Shown: piece by piece, positions 34,863-44,784 of the stretch
Layout of the letters: each line of letters starts with the position of its first letter
How positions within the stretch are numbered: position 1 is the stretch's first letter
Source: JBBIJO01 sp037445895
Lineage (GTDB): Bacteria; Bacteroidota; Ignavibacteria; Kapaibacteriales; UBA2268
DNA: 64,000 nt
Direction of reading: 5' to 3'
NCBI GenBank assembly: GCA_037445895.1
Contig: JBBIJO010000004.1
Location: 96,674-160,673 of the forward strand
Notes under the pieces: model-generated
Databases searched by the model: none
Told to the model about the DNA's origin: nothing
The model's input: only the letters and a program-made list of their open reading frames with translations
Position numbers and translations under genes: made by a program

Positions 34863-35465
34863 ATGATTAATATTCTTACTCATCCATTTTTGGAACATTA
34901 CTTAACTATTCTACGAACTAAGCCTTCATTGTCTCATTTCCGTTTTTCGCTTGGAAAAATTTCCCATATTGTTTCGGTGTTGGCTACTGCGGATTTACCT
35001 GTCGAAGAAATCCATAACTTAGAAGACGAAAGCAGAACTTACTCGAAATATACGGAAAAAACCTTCTTATTGCCAATTGTTCCTTCTGGTTTGCCTTTGG
35101 AAGAAGCCTTCCGTGGTATTCTACCTAATTCGCAAATAGGATTTGTAGCCTACACCAGTAATGCCGATGGAACATACGATGAAAGCATTTGTTTTCTCCC
35201 CGAAAATATTAAGGATAGCAGGACTTTTATCTTGGATTTTGGTATTTCGAGTGGTGGGACAATTAGTTCCGTAATTTCTCGACTTCAATTCGAGGAGGTT
35301 TCCCTGATTTCCGTCGTTGCAATTTTTGCAACTGCCGAAGGTATCGAAAAAATTCACTCGGAATTTCCCGATGTTCCAATTACAATTTGTTCGCTTGAAA
35401 GTGTAGATGGCAGTGGACGATTTTTTAATATTTCAGATTATTTTGTAAGTTATAATAAAACATAA
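34863..35465 (+). CDS. Degenerate uracil-phosphoribosyltransferase-like protein
   Basis: This 200-residue protein follows the layout of uracil phosphoribosyltransferase: HPFLEHYLTILRTKPSLSHFR at the start, PIVPSGLPLEEAF where PILRAGLGM is expected, and VVAIFATAEGIEKIHSEFPD. The PRPP loop DPMLATGGS is changed to DFGISSGGT (125-133), and the uracil-binding PGLGDAGDR is lost (residues about 185-193 read GRFFNISDY). It is probably not an ordinary Upp; it may be a regulatory or altered-substrate relative. It precedes an Rrf2 regulator by 20 nt. Confidence 0.65.
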   Translation: MINILTHPFLEHYLTILRTKPSLSHFRFSLGKISHIVSVLATADLPVEEIHNLEDESRTYSKYTEKTFLLPIVPSGLPLEEAFRGILPNSQIGFVAYTSNADGTYDESICFLPENIKDSRTFILDFGISSGGTISSVISRLQFEEVSLISVVAIFATAEGIEKIHSEFPDVPITICSLESVDGSGRFFNISDYFVSYNKT

Positions 35466-35485
35466 ATATATAAGGGGTTATTAAG

Positions 35486-35920
35486 ATGAGAATTTTATTT
35501 TCGAAGCAAGCAGAATTAGGAATCAAAGCAGTCCTTTTCCTTTCGGTTAAGCCCAAAGGCTATTTGCATAATGCAAGCGAGATTTCGAAAGAGCTTAAAG
35601 TTCCAAAAGAATTTGTTGCGAAGATTCTTCAAAAACTTACTCACGATGGAATTGTAGTATCGAAAAAAGGGAAGACTGGCGGTTTCGCTTTGAAGAAACA
35701 TCCTCGCGAGATTAAGCTACTCGAAATCATAACCAGCATCGATGGAAATAAAGCTTTCGAACAATGTGTTCTCGGATTTGAATATTGTTCCGACGAACAT
35801 CCTTGTCCGATTCATACCAAATGGGCTTCGATGCGCGAAAGTATAATGGAGATGTTATCCGAAAAGTCTATAGCCGATTTTCGTGATGCAACAATAAGGA
35901 AACTTCAAACACTAAGATGA
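35486..35920 (+). CDS. Rrf2-family transcriptional regulator with Fe-S cysteines
   Basis: This 144-residue winged-helix repressor has the Rrf2 pattern ILFSKQAELGIKAVLFL, ISKELKVPKEFVAKILQKL and KKGKTGGFALKK. Three cysteines and a histidine, C94, C101, C107 and H110, match the cluster site of IscR/NsrR-type proteins, so it probably senses iron-sulphur state, oxygen or NO. Neither isc nor suf genes are adjacent. It overlaps the downstream permease gene by 4 nt, and either the permease or the upstream gene may be its target. Confidence 0.88.
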   Translation: MRILFSKQAELGIKAVLFLSVKPKGYLHNASEISKELKVPKEFVAKILQKLTHDGIVVSKKGKTGGFALKKHPREIKLLEIITSIDGNKAFEQCVLGFEYCSDEHPCPIHTKWASMRESIMEMLSEKSIADFRDATIRKLQTLR

Positions 35921-37137
35921 AAGAACGAGACCCTAAAATCTATGCTATTTCTTTCAATTCTGCGGTAGTGTTAGGAATTATAGGATTCATTGCTTTCCTG
36001 TATTTTACGAATCAACTTCTAAATCCATTGATAATTTTTCTTGTGGGAATGGCGATTATTTTTCCTTTTCGCAAAGAATCGCAATTCATCAAAAGATTAA
36101 TTTTGCTTTTTGCTATTTTTTTTGTTCTCTGGATTCTTTCGATAATCGGTTCCTCGATTGCACCATTTGCTATTGCATTTATTATTGCATATCTTCTCGA
36201 CCCTATTGTCAAGGTTCTACAGAAGCGGGGAATCGCCCGTTGGTTTTCTTCGTTTGCTATTGTGCTCATTCTAATTGGGCTTTCGACGACGGTTTTTGTG
36301 CTTATCTCGCCTCATTTGTTTAATCAACTTAATGCTATAACAACCAAAGTCTCTTCGATTTTTACGACTGTAACAAGTTATCTCGAAACGCAAAAGGTTA
36401 CAAATCTTTTGGATTCAATCGGAATCCACAACGAAAAATTGAAAAATTTGATTGAAACGGAGTTTCTTCCCGAATTAAAATTCCTGATTTCCTCTATCAT
36501 TACGTCTTTGAGCAACTTACTTGTTGGATTATCTTCTATTGCAAAGCAAATTGTTAATGCTATTCTTATCCCTATTTTCTCGTTTTACTTTCTCAAAGAT
36601 TTCGATAAGTTTCGGATGTTTATAGTTACTGTTCTCGAAAAGAAAAATCAAAAGTTGCTCTACGATATGACGCGGATTAATAGTATATTTCGGGTTTACG
36701 TCGGGTGGCAAGTTTTTGCTGCTATTATGGTTGGAAGTCTTTGTTCGCTTTCTTTTTGGTTGTTCGGTGTTGAATTTTCTATAATTCTTGGGATTCTTTG
36801 TGGCTTTTTGAACCCAATTCCTTATCTTGGATTAATTTCGAGCTTGGTTATTTCCGTGTTAACGATTCTTTTAGTTGCTCCCAGCAATATGCTATATCAA
36901 ATAATTGTTGTTGTAGCAACAATCCTTATTATTCACTTCATCAATGCCTATTTTATTGAGCCAAATGTGCTCGGGAAACGAGTTGGTTTGCATCCGTTGG
37001 TTCTGTTTCTGTCCTTATTTATTTTTGGTGGGCTCTTTGGGCTTCTTGGATTGTTGATTGCTGTGCCAACAACGGCTGCTTTGATGCTCTTCCTCAACGA
37101 TTGGACAGAAAAGATTGGAGTCAACTCGGGTTTATAA
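35917..37137 (+). CDS. AI-2E-type (PerM/YdiK) membrane transporter
   Basis: This 406-residue membrane protein has about eight hydrophobic segments and the family pattern: APFAIAFIIAYLLDPIV, a long soluble insert (about 130-190), VNAILIPIFSFYFLKDF, GILCGFLNPIPYLGLI and FIEPNVLGKRVGLHPLVLFL. The family contains proposed AI-2 exporters and Na+/H+ antiporters. The substrate here is unknown. It starts 4 nt inside the Rrf2 gene and is translationally coupled to it. Confidence 0.88.
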   Translation: MKERDPKIYAISFNSAVVLGIIGFIAFLYFTNQLLNPLIIFLVGMAIIFPFRKESQFIKRLILLFAIFFVLWILSIIGSSIAPFAIAFIIAYLLDPIVKVLQKRGIARWFSSFAIVLILIGLSTTVFVLISPHLFNQLNAITTKVSSIFTTVTSYLETQKVTNLLDSIGIHNEKLKNLIETEFLPELKFLISSIITSLSNLLVGLSSIAKQIVNAILIPIFSFYFLKDFDKFRMFIVTVLEKKNQKLLYDMTRINSIFRVYVGWQVFAAIMVGSLCSLSFWLFGVEFSIILGILCGFLNPIPYLGLISSLVISVLTILLVAPSNMLYQIIVVVATILIIHFINAYFIEPNVLGKRVGLHPLVLFLSLFIFGGLFGLLGLLIAVPTTAALMLFLNDWTEKIGVNSGL

Positions 37138-37374
37138 AAAGCTTTCCAAAACGAAACCGTTCGATGAAAAGTATTTACACTGGCTTTGCATAGATAGTAA
37201 CTATCCAACTATTATTGGTGTTGTTCATAACAGGTTCATTTTGAGCAAAATGCAGGTGTGGTGCAAGCATTGTCAATAGTTGTTTTTTATTCGTTAAAAT
37301 CCTACTTCGAGTTGGATAATTCTTTCCTTTTTTTTCGGTAAATTATATTTGGTTATTGGAAAAATTTTCTGGAA

Positions 37375-40300
37375 ATGGAGTTTGTTCATTTACACAATCA
37401 TACACATTATTCTTTGCTCGATGCAGCTGCTACGGTCGACGATTTAATACGTGCAGCAGTTGAAAATGGGCATAAATCAGTTGCACTTACCGACCATGGT
37501 GTAATGTTCGGTAGTATGGAGTTCTACCACAAAGCAAAAGCAAAAGGACTCAAGCCTGTTATTGGTTTCGAGGCTTATGTTGCAACTGGAAGTCGTTTCG
37601 AAAAAACTGCTGGAAAGAAAAATAGTAAGAAGAAGAACTACTATCATCTACTTCTGTTGGCAAAGGATATGGAAGGATACCATAATCTTATAAAACTTAC
37701 TACCTATGCACATCTCGAAGGTTTTTATTATAAACCAAGAATCGACCGTGAACTGCTCGAAAGATACCACAAAGGCATTATTGCTTGTAGCGGTTGCCTA
37801 AATGGAGTTGTAAGTGCTCATATAGTAAATGGAGAATTAAATAAAGCAAAAGAACAAGCACAATTTTACAAAGAGTTATTCAACGATGATTTTTATATCG
37901 AAATACAAAATCATCATTTACCAGAAGATGATGGAATACTTCGCCATGCACCCGAAATAGCAAAGGAATTTGGAATAAAACTTGTTGCAACAAATGATGT
38001 CCATTACATAAAGAAAGAACATGCAATTGCACATAATGTATATTTGAACATAAAAACTGCAAGCGAAAATCCGAATGGAATAATTGACATAAAAAAACTG
38101 CGTTATCGTTCTCCAGAACTCTATTATAAAACAACCGACGAAATGGTGAGCCTTTTTCCCAACTACCCAGAAGCGATTAAAAATACGGTTGAAATTGCTT
38201 CGAAGTGTAACCTATCGTTTGCAAAGAAAATCTATATGCCCGAATTTAAAATCCCCAAGGATTCGCCAGCCCAATCGCTCGACGAATATTTACGCTTGAA
38301 AACTTTCGAAGGTCTAAAACATCGTTACAACGATATTACTGACGAAATCCAACAACGTACCGAATATGAGTTAGGGGTTATTTGCAAGATGCAATTTTCT
38401 GGATACTTTCTTATAGTTTCAGATTTTGTTCAAGCTGCGAAAAACCTTGGGATTCGCGTTGGTCCCGGGCGTGGTTCTGTGGCTGGGAGCATAGTTGCTT
38501 TCGCTTTGGGAATTACAAATATTGACCCAATAAAATATGGTCTGCTTTTTGAACGATTTTTAAACCCCGATAGAATCTCGATGCCAGACATTGATATCGA
38601 CTTTTGCGATACGAAAAGGGATAAAATCATAGAATATGTAAAATCTAAATATGGAGAAAATTCGGTAGCACAGATAATAACATTTGGGAAGCTTTCGTCG
38701 CGGGCTGTGTTGAAAGATGTTGGACGCATTCTTGGAATACATCATCAAGAAATAAATAAAATTACAGCAAAAATTCCTGTTGTTATGGGAAAAGTAACTC
38801 CGCTATCCGAAGCTTTAGAACTTCCCGATTTGAGGGACTTTAAAGAAACTACAGACATTAAAAAAAAGCGATTGATTGAATATTCGCTTCTTCTCGAGGG
38901 TTTGTATCGTCATACTTCGACCCACGCTGCTGGTGTAGTTATTGCACCGGGTAACGTGAGCGATTATGTTCCATTATACTTACAACCCAGTAGCAGCGAA
39001 AATGCTTCCCCAGAAATTTCAACTCAATATAGTATGGGTGAACTCGAGGATGCTGGGTTGATAAAGATGGACTTTCTGGGGCTCCGAACATTATCGATTT
39101 TAGACAACACTATCGAAATGATAGAAGAAAATCATAAAGTAAAAATCGATATAGACAACATTCCTTTGGACGATGGGAGAACATTCGAGTTGTTTTCGCA
39201 AGGCAAAACTCTTGCAATTTTCCAATTTGAATCCTCGGGGATGCAAGATTATCTTCGCCAACTTAAACCCAGTAATATACTCGAACTTAGCGATATGAAT
39301 GCTCTTTATCGCCCCGGTCCAATGGCAAATATCCCCGATTATATCGACCGAAAGTATCGGAGGAAGGAAGTAACCTATTTGCATCCATTAATGGAAAATA
39401 CGTTAAAGGACACGTATGGAATCATTGTTTATCAAGAGCAAGTAATGCAATTGGCTCGTGATATTGCCGGATTTAGTCTTGCCGATGCAGATATACTTCG
39501 CCGAGCGATGGGTAAAAAGAAACAAGAAGTAATGGAGAAAATGAAGCCAGCATTCATCGAGGGAGCCAAACACAATGGGATTAACAAAGAACTTGCAACG
39601 GAAATATTCGACTTGATAGAACGGTTTGCAAATTATGGCTTCAATAAATCGCATTCGTTGGCTTATGCTTTCCTTGCATATCAAACTGCTTGGCTCAAAG
39701 CCCATTATCCTGCCGAATTCCTTGCTGCCAATATGAATGCAGAAATATCGAATAGCGAAAAGATACCACAATTGATTGAGGAAGCAAAAAGTCTCGGGAT
39801 TACCGTCGTCCCACCCGATATAAACCGCTCGTTTTCTCGCTTTGTTGCCATCGATTCGAAAACAATTCTTTTCGGGTTGGCTGGAATCAAAAATGTTGGC
39901 ACTCGTGTTGAAGAGACCATTGTTGCTGCTCGCCAAGATAAACCGTTTACGTCATTTTTCAATTTTGTTTCCCGAGTCGATACAAGAATTATCAATCGGA
40001 AAGTACTCGAAGCTCTTGTCGCTGCGGGAGCTTTCGACGCAATCGAAAATGCTCGTAGGGCTCCACTTATGGCTGCAATAGACGTTGCACTCGAGTTTTC
40101 GCGTAAAATGCAGGATTCAAACGGTCAAAACGAATCGAATCTTTTTGGTGATAGGGAAACAAACTCCGAGTTTATCGTTGAACCTCAAATCCCAGACGTA
40201 GCGGAGTGGACGTTGAAAGAAAAACTTGCCAAGGAAAAAGAATTTCTGAATTTTTATCTGAGTGGTCATCCCCTCGACCGATTTAGAGTGCTCGCCGAGC

Positions 40301-40845
40301 TACTTTCGACTTCGAAATTGAACGATTTCGAAACACCTTCGCTTGCCTCTGTTGTTCGAGTGTGTGGAGTAGTTTTGCAAATTTCAACAAAAATTGATAG
40401 GAATAACCAAAAATTTGCCTTCGTAAATATCGAGGATTTCTATTCGAAGGCAGAATGTGTTGTATGGAGCGATACCTATGCCCGTTATTTTAAATATTTG
40501 GAAGAAGGGAATATTGTTATGGTAATTGGTAAACCAGAGGTACGCGAAAACAATGTTAAAATCTTTGTTAGCGAAATCTATGGAATTGAAGAGGCAGGGA
40601 ACAAATTCATCCAGGGATTTCATATATCTTTGAACGTAAACGACTCGAATCGTTCTAAAATCGAAGAATTATCCCAACTTTGCAGTAAGCCCGATTCTTC
40701 GAAACGCTTCGTATTTATTATTAAGGACAATGGTAGTCGAAAAGCCTATTTAGCAGAAGATGTAAAGTTCGAGATTTCGGAGAACAATATCAGAAAATTA
40801 TTTGAACTTTTTGGCGAATCGAATGTTAAAGTTATTCAAAATTAG
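37375..40845 (+). CDS. dnaE: DNA polymerase III alpha subunit
   Basis: This is the replicative polymerase, 1156 residues, the normal DnaE1 length. It has an N-terminal PHP domain (HLHNHTHYSLLDAAATVDDL) and the catalytic aspartates in MPDIDIDFC. The fingers/tau-binding region includes RPGPMANIPDYIDRKY, and the HhH region includes LFGLAGIKNVG. The C-terminal OB-fold starts near VVRVCGVVLQIS. It starts MEFVHLHNH directly after GAAATGG and stands alone, with a 237-base gap upstream. Confidence 0.97.
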   Translation: MEFVHLHNHTHYSLLDAAATVDDLIRAAVENGHKSVALTDHGVMFGSMEFYHKAKAKGLKPVIGFEAYVATGSRFEKTAGKKNSKKKNYYHLLLLAKDMEGYHNLIKLTTYAHLEGFYYKPRIDRELLERYHKGIIACSGCLNGVVSAHIVNGELNKAKEQAQFYKELFNDDFYIEIQNHHLPEDDGILRHAPEIAKEFGIKLVATNDVHYIKKEHAIAHNVYLNIKTASENPNGIIDIKKLRYRSPELYYKTTDEMVSLFPNYPEAIKNTVEIASKCNLSFAKKIYMPEFKIPKDSPAQSLDEYLRLKTFEGLKHRYNDITDEIQQRTEYELGVICKMQFSGYFLIVSDFVQAAKNLGIRVGPGRGSVAGSIVAFALGITNIDPIKYGLLFERFLNPDRISMPDIDIDFCDTKRDKIIEYVKSKYGENSVAQIITFGKLSSRAVLKDVGRILGIHHQEINKITAKIPVVMGKVTPLSEALELPDLRDFKETTDIKKKRLIEYSLLLEGLYRHTSTHAAGVVIAPGNVSDYVPLYLQPSSSENASPEISTQYSMGELEDAGLIKMDFLGLRTLSILDNTIEMIEENHKVKIDIDNIPLDDGRTFELFSQGKTLAIFQFESSGMQDYLRQLKPSNILELSDMNALYRPGPMANIPDYIDRKYRRKEVTYLHPLMENTLKDTYGIIVYQEQVMQLARDIAGFSLADADILRRAMGKKKQEVMEKMKPAFIEGAKHNGINKELATEIFDLIERFANYGFNKSHSLAYAFLAYQTAWLKAHYPAEFLAANMNAEISNSEKIPQLIEEAKSLGITVVPPDINRSFSRFVAIDSKTILFGLAGIKNVGTRVEETIVAARQDKPFTSFFNFVSRVDTRIINRKVLEALVAAGAFDAIENARRAPLMAAIDVALEFSRKMQDSNGQNESNLFGDRETNSEFIVEPQIPDVAEWTLKEKLAKEKEFLNFYLSGHPLDRFRVLAELLSTSKLNDFETPSLASVVRVCGVVLQISTKIDRNNQKFAFVNIEDFYSKAECVVWSDTYARYFKYLEEGNIVMVIGKPEVRENNVKIFVSEIYGIEEAGNKFIQGFHISLNVNDSNRSKIEELSQLCSKPDSSKRFVFIIKDNGSRKAYLAEDVKFEISENNIRKLFELFGESNVKVIQN

Positions 40846-40904
40846 GCTTATGTTTGAATATTTTATTATCTTGCATCGGTTTAAAATTCATTTAAGGTAT
40901 TAAT

Positions 40905-41090
40905 ATGGATACATTGAAAAAAATTATTTCTTTTGCTCTTGCAATCGGGGTTTCGATTTTGATTTTCTACGCTTTTTTTGCCCTATTTAGAATTGCGTTC
41001 AAAGTGGTTTTCGATTTATTCTTCATTGCTGTGATTGTTTTAGTTGCCCTTCCCTTTTATGTGATAATCAAGCGAAAATTGCTAAAATAG
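40905..41090 (+). CDS. Small two-helix membrane protein
   Basis: This 61-residue protein has two hydrophobic helices (residues 7-28 and 33-55) and a basic end (IIKRKLLK). I recognise no family. It has a good-looking start (AAGGTATTAATATG) and lies 10 nt before the outer-membrane protein gene, so the two may be co-transcribed. Confidence 0.6.
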   Translation: MDTLKKIISFALAIGVSILIFYAFFALFRIAFKVVFDLFFIAVIVLVALPFYVIIKRKLLK

Positions 41091-41100
41091 GGACTATCGT

Positions 41101-42429
41101 ATGAAACGAATTATCTTCTCGTTTGTCTTCTTTGCTTTTTTTGTGTATAATTTACAATGTGAATTTAACTACCCCCACGCAAGCAACGAAACTATATTGC
41201 TTGCACGTGCGCTGAGTAAGGGCATTTTCGAACTTAATGGAGTTCCTTATACACAGCCCCTTGTCGAAGTTGTCAATACAACTTCTAATTCAAGATTTTT
41301 TTCCTCTGCATACCTACACAAAGGCTCAGACAATCTTTATATTAAAATAAGTGTGAATGGGATGTTTGGGATTGTTCCGGATAGCAAAAAAGAATATGTT
41401 CCCCAATTTCCCACTGAACCCTTGCCGTCCGATATTGGGCAACTTGTTTCGAAACTTTCACAATACGTCGAGCTCGATTTGTCGAATCCTATGCAACCAA
41501 AGGTAAAATCGTTGAAGGATACATCGGGGTTAATTTACTACGCCTTCAAAACATTAATGTATGATGGCATTCAAAAGGGGAAAATAACGCTCCCTAAGCG
41601 TGCTCCAACAATTCTTGGTTCCGGACGGGTAGCATTAGAACTTTCTCACGATTCAATCCTTAGCATTATGGAAGAAAATCTGATTTTTTCTTTGCCTTCT
41701 CAACAACTTAGAGACTCTATTTTTAGCTATCTTCAAAACTTTCCAGAAAAATTCGACTTGCCGGCGGGCGCAAATATTAACAAAATTGTTGCAGGTATTC
41801 CCCAAATCGAATTTGGTTCAGTATATGGGACAGAATTGCTTTTGCGTTTTATTCCGCCGGTCGATTTAGGTAAAAATATTGGGAGATTCACATTTTGGGG
41901 CATTGGAATTCGCCATAGCATTAGTCAGTATATATCGGAGCCATTTGTTGATATTGCTTTGCAACTTGCTTATCAGGGAACAAACTTGCGAAACGAAATT
42001 GGAGTGACAAATGCCAAACTCGTAACTAACGGAGCATTCTGGAATGCTAACATACATTTCAGCAAAAAGTTTGGTAAATATTTCGAAGCCTATTCGGGAC
42101 TTTCCTACGAAAAATTGAATATAAACTCTGATTTTACTTTCGAATTACCGCGCAACGTCCAACTCCAATTGGGACTAATATATTTGTACGACGACAAAGA
42201 CAACGACGACCCAAACGACGATATTATAGGGCTGAATCCTGAGCTCGGGTATAATGGAGACCCTTATGGTCCAATGAACCAAAATGTTGTGCTTGCGGAT
42301 AATAATCTTAAATGGACAATTGGCATACTTGGAAATTTCGACCCTATGTATGTTTACTTCGATTTCAATCTGAGTAAAATAAATATATTTACTTTTGGAA
42401 TAATGTATAAATTTGATATAAAAAAATAG
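41101..42429 (+). CDS. Putative outer-membrane beta-barrel protein (DUF6588-like)
   Basis: This 442-residue protein has a signal peptide (IIFSFVFFAFFVYNLQC). A middle domain is followed by a C-terminal half of alternating strands: PPVDLGKNIGRFTFWGIGIR, SISQYISEPFVDIALQL, VQLQLGLIYLYDD, ending in a strand with hydrophobic terminus (FGIMYKFDIKK). The layout is that of a Bacteroidota-type barrel, close in feel to DUF6588, but I assign the family only loosely. The loop DDKDNDDPNDD could bind calcium. It is followed by folD after 1 nt. Confidence 0.6.
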   Translation: MKRIIFSFVFFAFFVYNLQCEFNYPHASNETILLARALSKGIFELNGVPYTQPLVEVVNTTSNSRFFSSAYLHKGSDNLYIKISVNGMFGIVPDSKKEYVPQFPTEPLPSDIGQLVSKLSQYVELDLSNPMQPKVKSLKDTSGLIYYAFKTLMYDGIQKGKITLPKRAPTILGSGRVALELSHDSILSIMEENLIFSLPSQQLRDSIFSYLQNFPEKFDLPAGANINKIVAGIPQIEFGSVYGTELLLRFIPPVDLGKNIGRFTFWGIGIRHSISQYISEPFVDIALQLAYQGTNLRNEIGVTNAKLVTNGAFWNANIHFSKKFGKYFEAYSGLSYEKLNINSDFTFELPRNVQLQLGLIYLYDDKDNDDPNDDIIGLNPELGYNGDPYGPMNQNVVLADNNLKWTIGILGNFDPMYVYFDFNLSKINIFTFGIMYKFDIKK

Positions 42430-42430
42430 T

Positions 42431-43321
42431 ATGGCAATAATCATCGATGGTAAAAAGGTTTCGCAAATTATCCGCGAAGAACTAAAAACAAAAACCGAGC
42501 AGTTGAAAAACGAAAGGGGAATTGTGCCCGGTCTTGCTTTATTGTTGGTCGGCGAGAATCCTGCTTCGAAGGTTTATGTCAACTCGAAGAGAAAAGCTTG
42601 CGAAGAACTAGGCTATTATTCAATTGTCGAGCATCTACCCGAAAACACAAGCGAGCAAGAAGTCCTTCGATTGGTAAACGAGTGGAACAATGACCCCAAA
42701 ATTCACGGCATACTTGTTCAATTACCTCTTCCAAAACAGATTTCCGAACAAAAAGTGACGCTTGCGATTAGCCCATCGAAAGACGTCGATGGATTTCATC
42801 CCGAGAACTTTGGGCGTTTGGTGATTGGTTTATCGGGCTTTCGCCCTTGCACTCCGGCGGGAATTGTGGAACTTTTGAAATATTACCAAATTGAAACATC
42901 CGGTAAGCATATTGTTGTTGTTGGTCGAAGCAATATTGTTGGTAAACCTATTGCCAATATGTTGTTTCAAAAAAACAAATTCGCAAATGGGATTGTAACA
43001 ATTTGCCATACCGCAGCAACGGACTTAAGTTATTACACTCGCCAAGCAGACATCCTTGTTGCTGCAATTGGTCAGCCAAAAAAAATCCACGGCAACGACG
43101 TCAAAAACGGTGTAACCGTCATTGATGTTGGAGTGAATCGAATCGAGGACAAGACATCGAAAACTGGGTATAAACTTGTCGGCGATGTGGATTTCGAAGA
43201 TATAGAACCGAAAGCTTATGCAATTACCCCAGTTCCCGGAGGTGTCGGACCGATGACCATTGCAATGTTGATGAAAAATACGTTTCAATCGGCTGCTGGC
43301 GAAATTTCCTATGAAGCATAG
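42431..43321 (+). CDS. folD: Methylenetetrahydrofolate dehydrogenase / cyclohydrolase
   Basis: It interconverts methylene-THF, methenyl-THF and formyl-THF. The 296-residue protein has YVNSKRKACEELGY with the catalytic Tyr/Lys, GILVQLPLPKQI, PSKDVDGFHPENFGRL and the NAD(P)-binding GRSNIVGKPIANML. The C-terminus PVPGGVGPMTIAMLMKNT is complete. Its stop overlaps the start of the pseudouridine synthase by 11 nt. Confidence 0.97.
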   Translation: MAIIIDGKKVSQIIREELKTKTEQLKNERGIVPGLALLLVGENPASKVYVNSKRKACEELGYYSIVEHLPENTSEQEVLRLVNEWNNDPKIHGILVQLPLPKQISEQKVTLAISPSKDVDGFHPENFGRLVIGLSGFRPCTPAGIVELLKYYQIETSGKHIVVVGRSNIVGKPIANMLFQKNKFANGIVTICHTAATDLSYYTRQADILVAAIGQPKKIHGNDVKNGVTVIDVGVNRIEDKTSKTGYKLVGDVDFEDIEPKAYAITPVPGGVGPMTIAMLMKNTFQSAAGEISYEA

Positions 43322-44039
43322 TTTCTACGATTTAATTTACTGCGACGACGATATAATAGTAGTCGATAAAGCATCGGGAATGCTTACAATTCCCGACCGC
43401 TTCGACAAAACTCTTCCCAACTTGCGTAGTTTACTCGAAGAAAAATTTGGAAGGATTTATGTTGTTCATCGGTTGGACAAAGAAACTAGTGGGATTGTTG
43501 TCTTTGCTCGAAATCCGGAGGCACACAAGGATTTAAATACAAAATTCGAGACTCAAGAAGTTGAAAGAATCTATCATGCAGTTGTTTCGGGTTGGATTGA
43601 TAAGGATGAATTCGAAATAGATATTCCGTTGCTAACAGATCCCTCGAACAAAGGACGAACAATACCCACCACTCGGGGTAAAGAATCATTGACAATAGTT
43701 AGAGTTTTGGAAAGATTTTCGATTGCTACTTTAATTGAATGCAACCTTCGGACGGGGCGACATCACCAAATTCGTGTTCATTGTGCAACTATTGGCAATC
43801 CCTTGCTTGTTGATGAACTATATGGAAATAACAAAGAATTCTATTTATCGCATATAAAGCGTAGATACAACTTGAAAAAAGACGAAACTGAAAAACCGAT
43901 AATTAATCGTCTGACTTTACACGCATATTCACTGTGGTTCGAACATCCATCGACAAAGGCAAAAGTCCATTTTGAATGCCCATATCCACGCGATTTTTTA
44001 GCACTTGTAAATGTTTTAAGAAAATACTCGAAAGGGTAA
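43311..44039 (+). CDS. RluA-family pseudouridine synthase
   Basis: This 242-residue enzyme converts U to pseudouridine in rRNA or tRNA. The catalytic motif HRLDKETSGIVVFAR contains the essential aspartate, with GRHHQIRVHCATIGNPLLVDELYG downstream, as in RluA/RluC/RluD. There is no S4 domain, so the target could be 23S rRNA or tRNA (TruC/RluA-like). It is coupled to folD by an 11-nt overlap. Confidence 0.92.
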   Translation: MKHSFYDLIYCDDDIIVVDKASGMLTIPDRFDKTLPNLRSLLEEKFGRIYVVHRLDKETSGIVVFARNPEAHKDLNTKFETQEVERIYHAVVSGWIDKDEFEIDIPLLTDPSNKGRTIPTTRGKESLTIVRVLERFSIATLIECNLRTGRHHQIRVHCATIGNPLLVDELYGNNKEFYLSHIKRRYNLKKDETEKPIINRLTLHAYSLWFEHPSTKAKVHFECPYPRDFLALVNVLRKYSKG

Positions 44040-44089
44040 GGTAATCCTTTTTGCTCCATTTTTTATTTTCCGTGCTGCCTTGAATTACC

Positions 44090-44117
44090 TTGTTTCTCCG
44101 ATTTTTTATTAAATTTG
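44090..44117 (+). promoter_or_regulatory. Likely promoter of rfbCBD
   Basis: TTG (44090-44092), 17 nt, then TAAATTTG (44110-44117) fits the TAnnTTTG -7 form. It lies 33 nt before the rfbC ATG in the gap after the RluA gene. Confidence 0.5.
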
Positions 44118-44150
44118 TGGTTGTAATATTACTGAATTGTTATATATTAT

Positions 44151-44771
44151 ATGGGGAAAATCGAAATTAAGCCGACTGCGTTGGAAGGTGTTCTATTAAT
44201 TGGAGGGCATAAGTTCGAAGACCATCGCGGGTATTTTATCGAAATATTTAACCGAGATGCTTTGCTTCAATTCGGCATAGATTTTAGCGTTGTTCAAGTC
44301 AATTATTCATTTAGTAGAAATTCAGGAACGATTCGTGGATTACACTATCAACTTGAACCTTTTGCACAAGCCAAAATTGTTCGGTGTAATCGAGGAGCAA
44401 TTTTCGATGTTGCCGTCGATTTACGGAGCAATAGCCCAACTTTTGGGAAATACATCTCGTTTTGGCTACGTGGATATAATCTAACCCCGAGCGAGGTAGC
44501 TAGCTTTAGCACAATAAAGGCGGATTATTTACCCGAACCCGGAACAAACGTTCTAATTCCCAAAGGCTTTGCCCACGGATTTCTAACTTTGACGGACAAT
44601 ACCGAAGTAATTTATTTTTTGAATCAGTCTTTCGTCGAGGAACTTGATAGAAGCATTCGCTGGAACGATCCACAAATTGCTATCGAATGGCCCCTTTTCG
44701 GCAAAACTCCTATCCTTTCGAATAAAGATGAATATGCTCAATTTTTGGAAAATGCAGAAATTAATTTTTAA
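44151..44771 (+). CDS. rfbC: dTDP-4-dehydrorhamnose 3,5-epimerase
   Basis: This is the third step of dTDP-L-rhamnose synthesis. The 206-residue cupin has FNRDALLQFGI, RGLHYQLEPFAQAKIVRCN with the catalytic histidine, AIFDVAVDLR and IPKGFAHGFLTL. About 16 residues are inserted before IPKGFAHGF (GYNLTPSEVASFST), which makes it a little longer than most RfbC. It is the first gene of rfbCBD; rfbA is not in the window. Confidence 0.94.
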   Translation: MGKIEIKPTALEGVLLIGGHKFEDHRGYFIEIFNRDALLQFGIDFSVVQVNYSFSRNSGTIRGLHYQLEPFAQAKIVRCNRGAIFDVAVDLRSNSPTFGKYISFWLRGYNLTPSEVASFSTIKADYLPEPGTNVLIPKGFAHGFLTLTDNTEVIYFLNQSFVEELDRSIRWNDPQIAIEWPLFGKTPILSNKDEYAQFLENAEINF

Positions 44772-44784
44772 AAAATATACATAA

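Noticed and set aside
37190..37206. GATAGT-A-ACTATC inverted repeat upstream of dnaE
   Set aside because: It is short, about 170 nt from the gene, and not linked to a recognisable promoter, so it could easily be chance.
39403..39936. 177-codon open frame antisense to dnaE
   Set aside because: It lies wholly inside dnaE with no start signal or family match.
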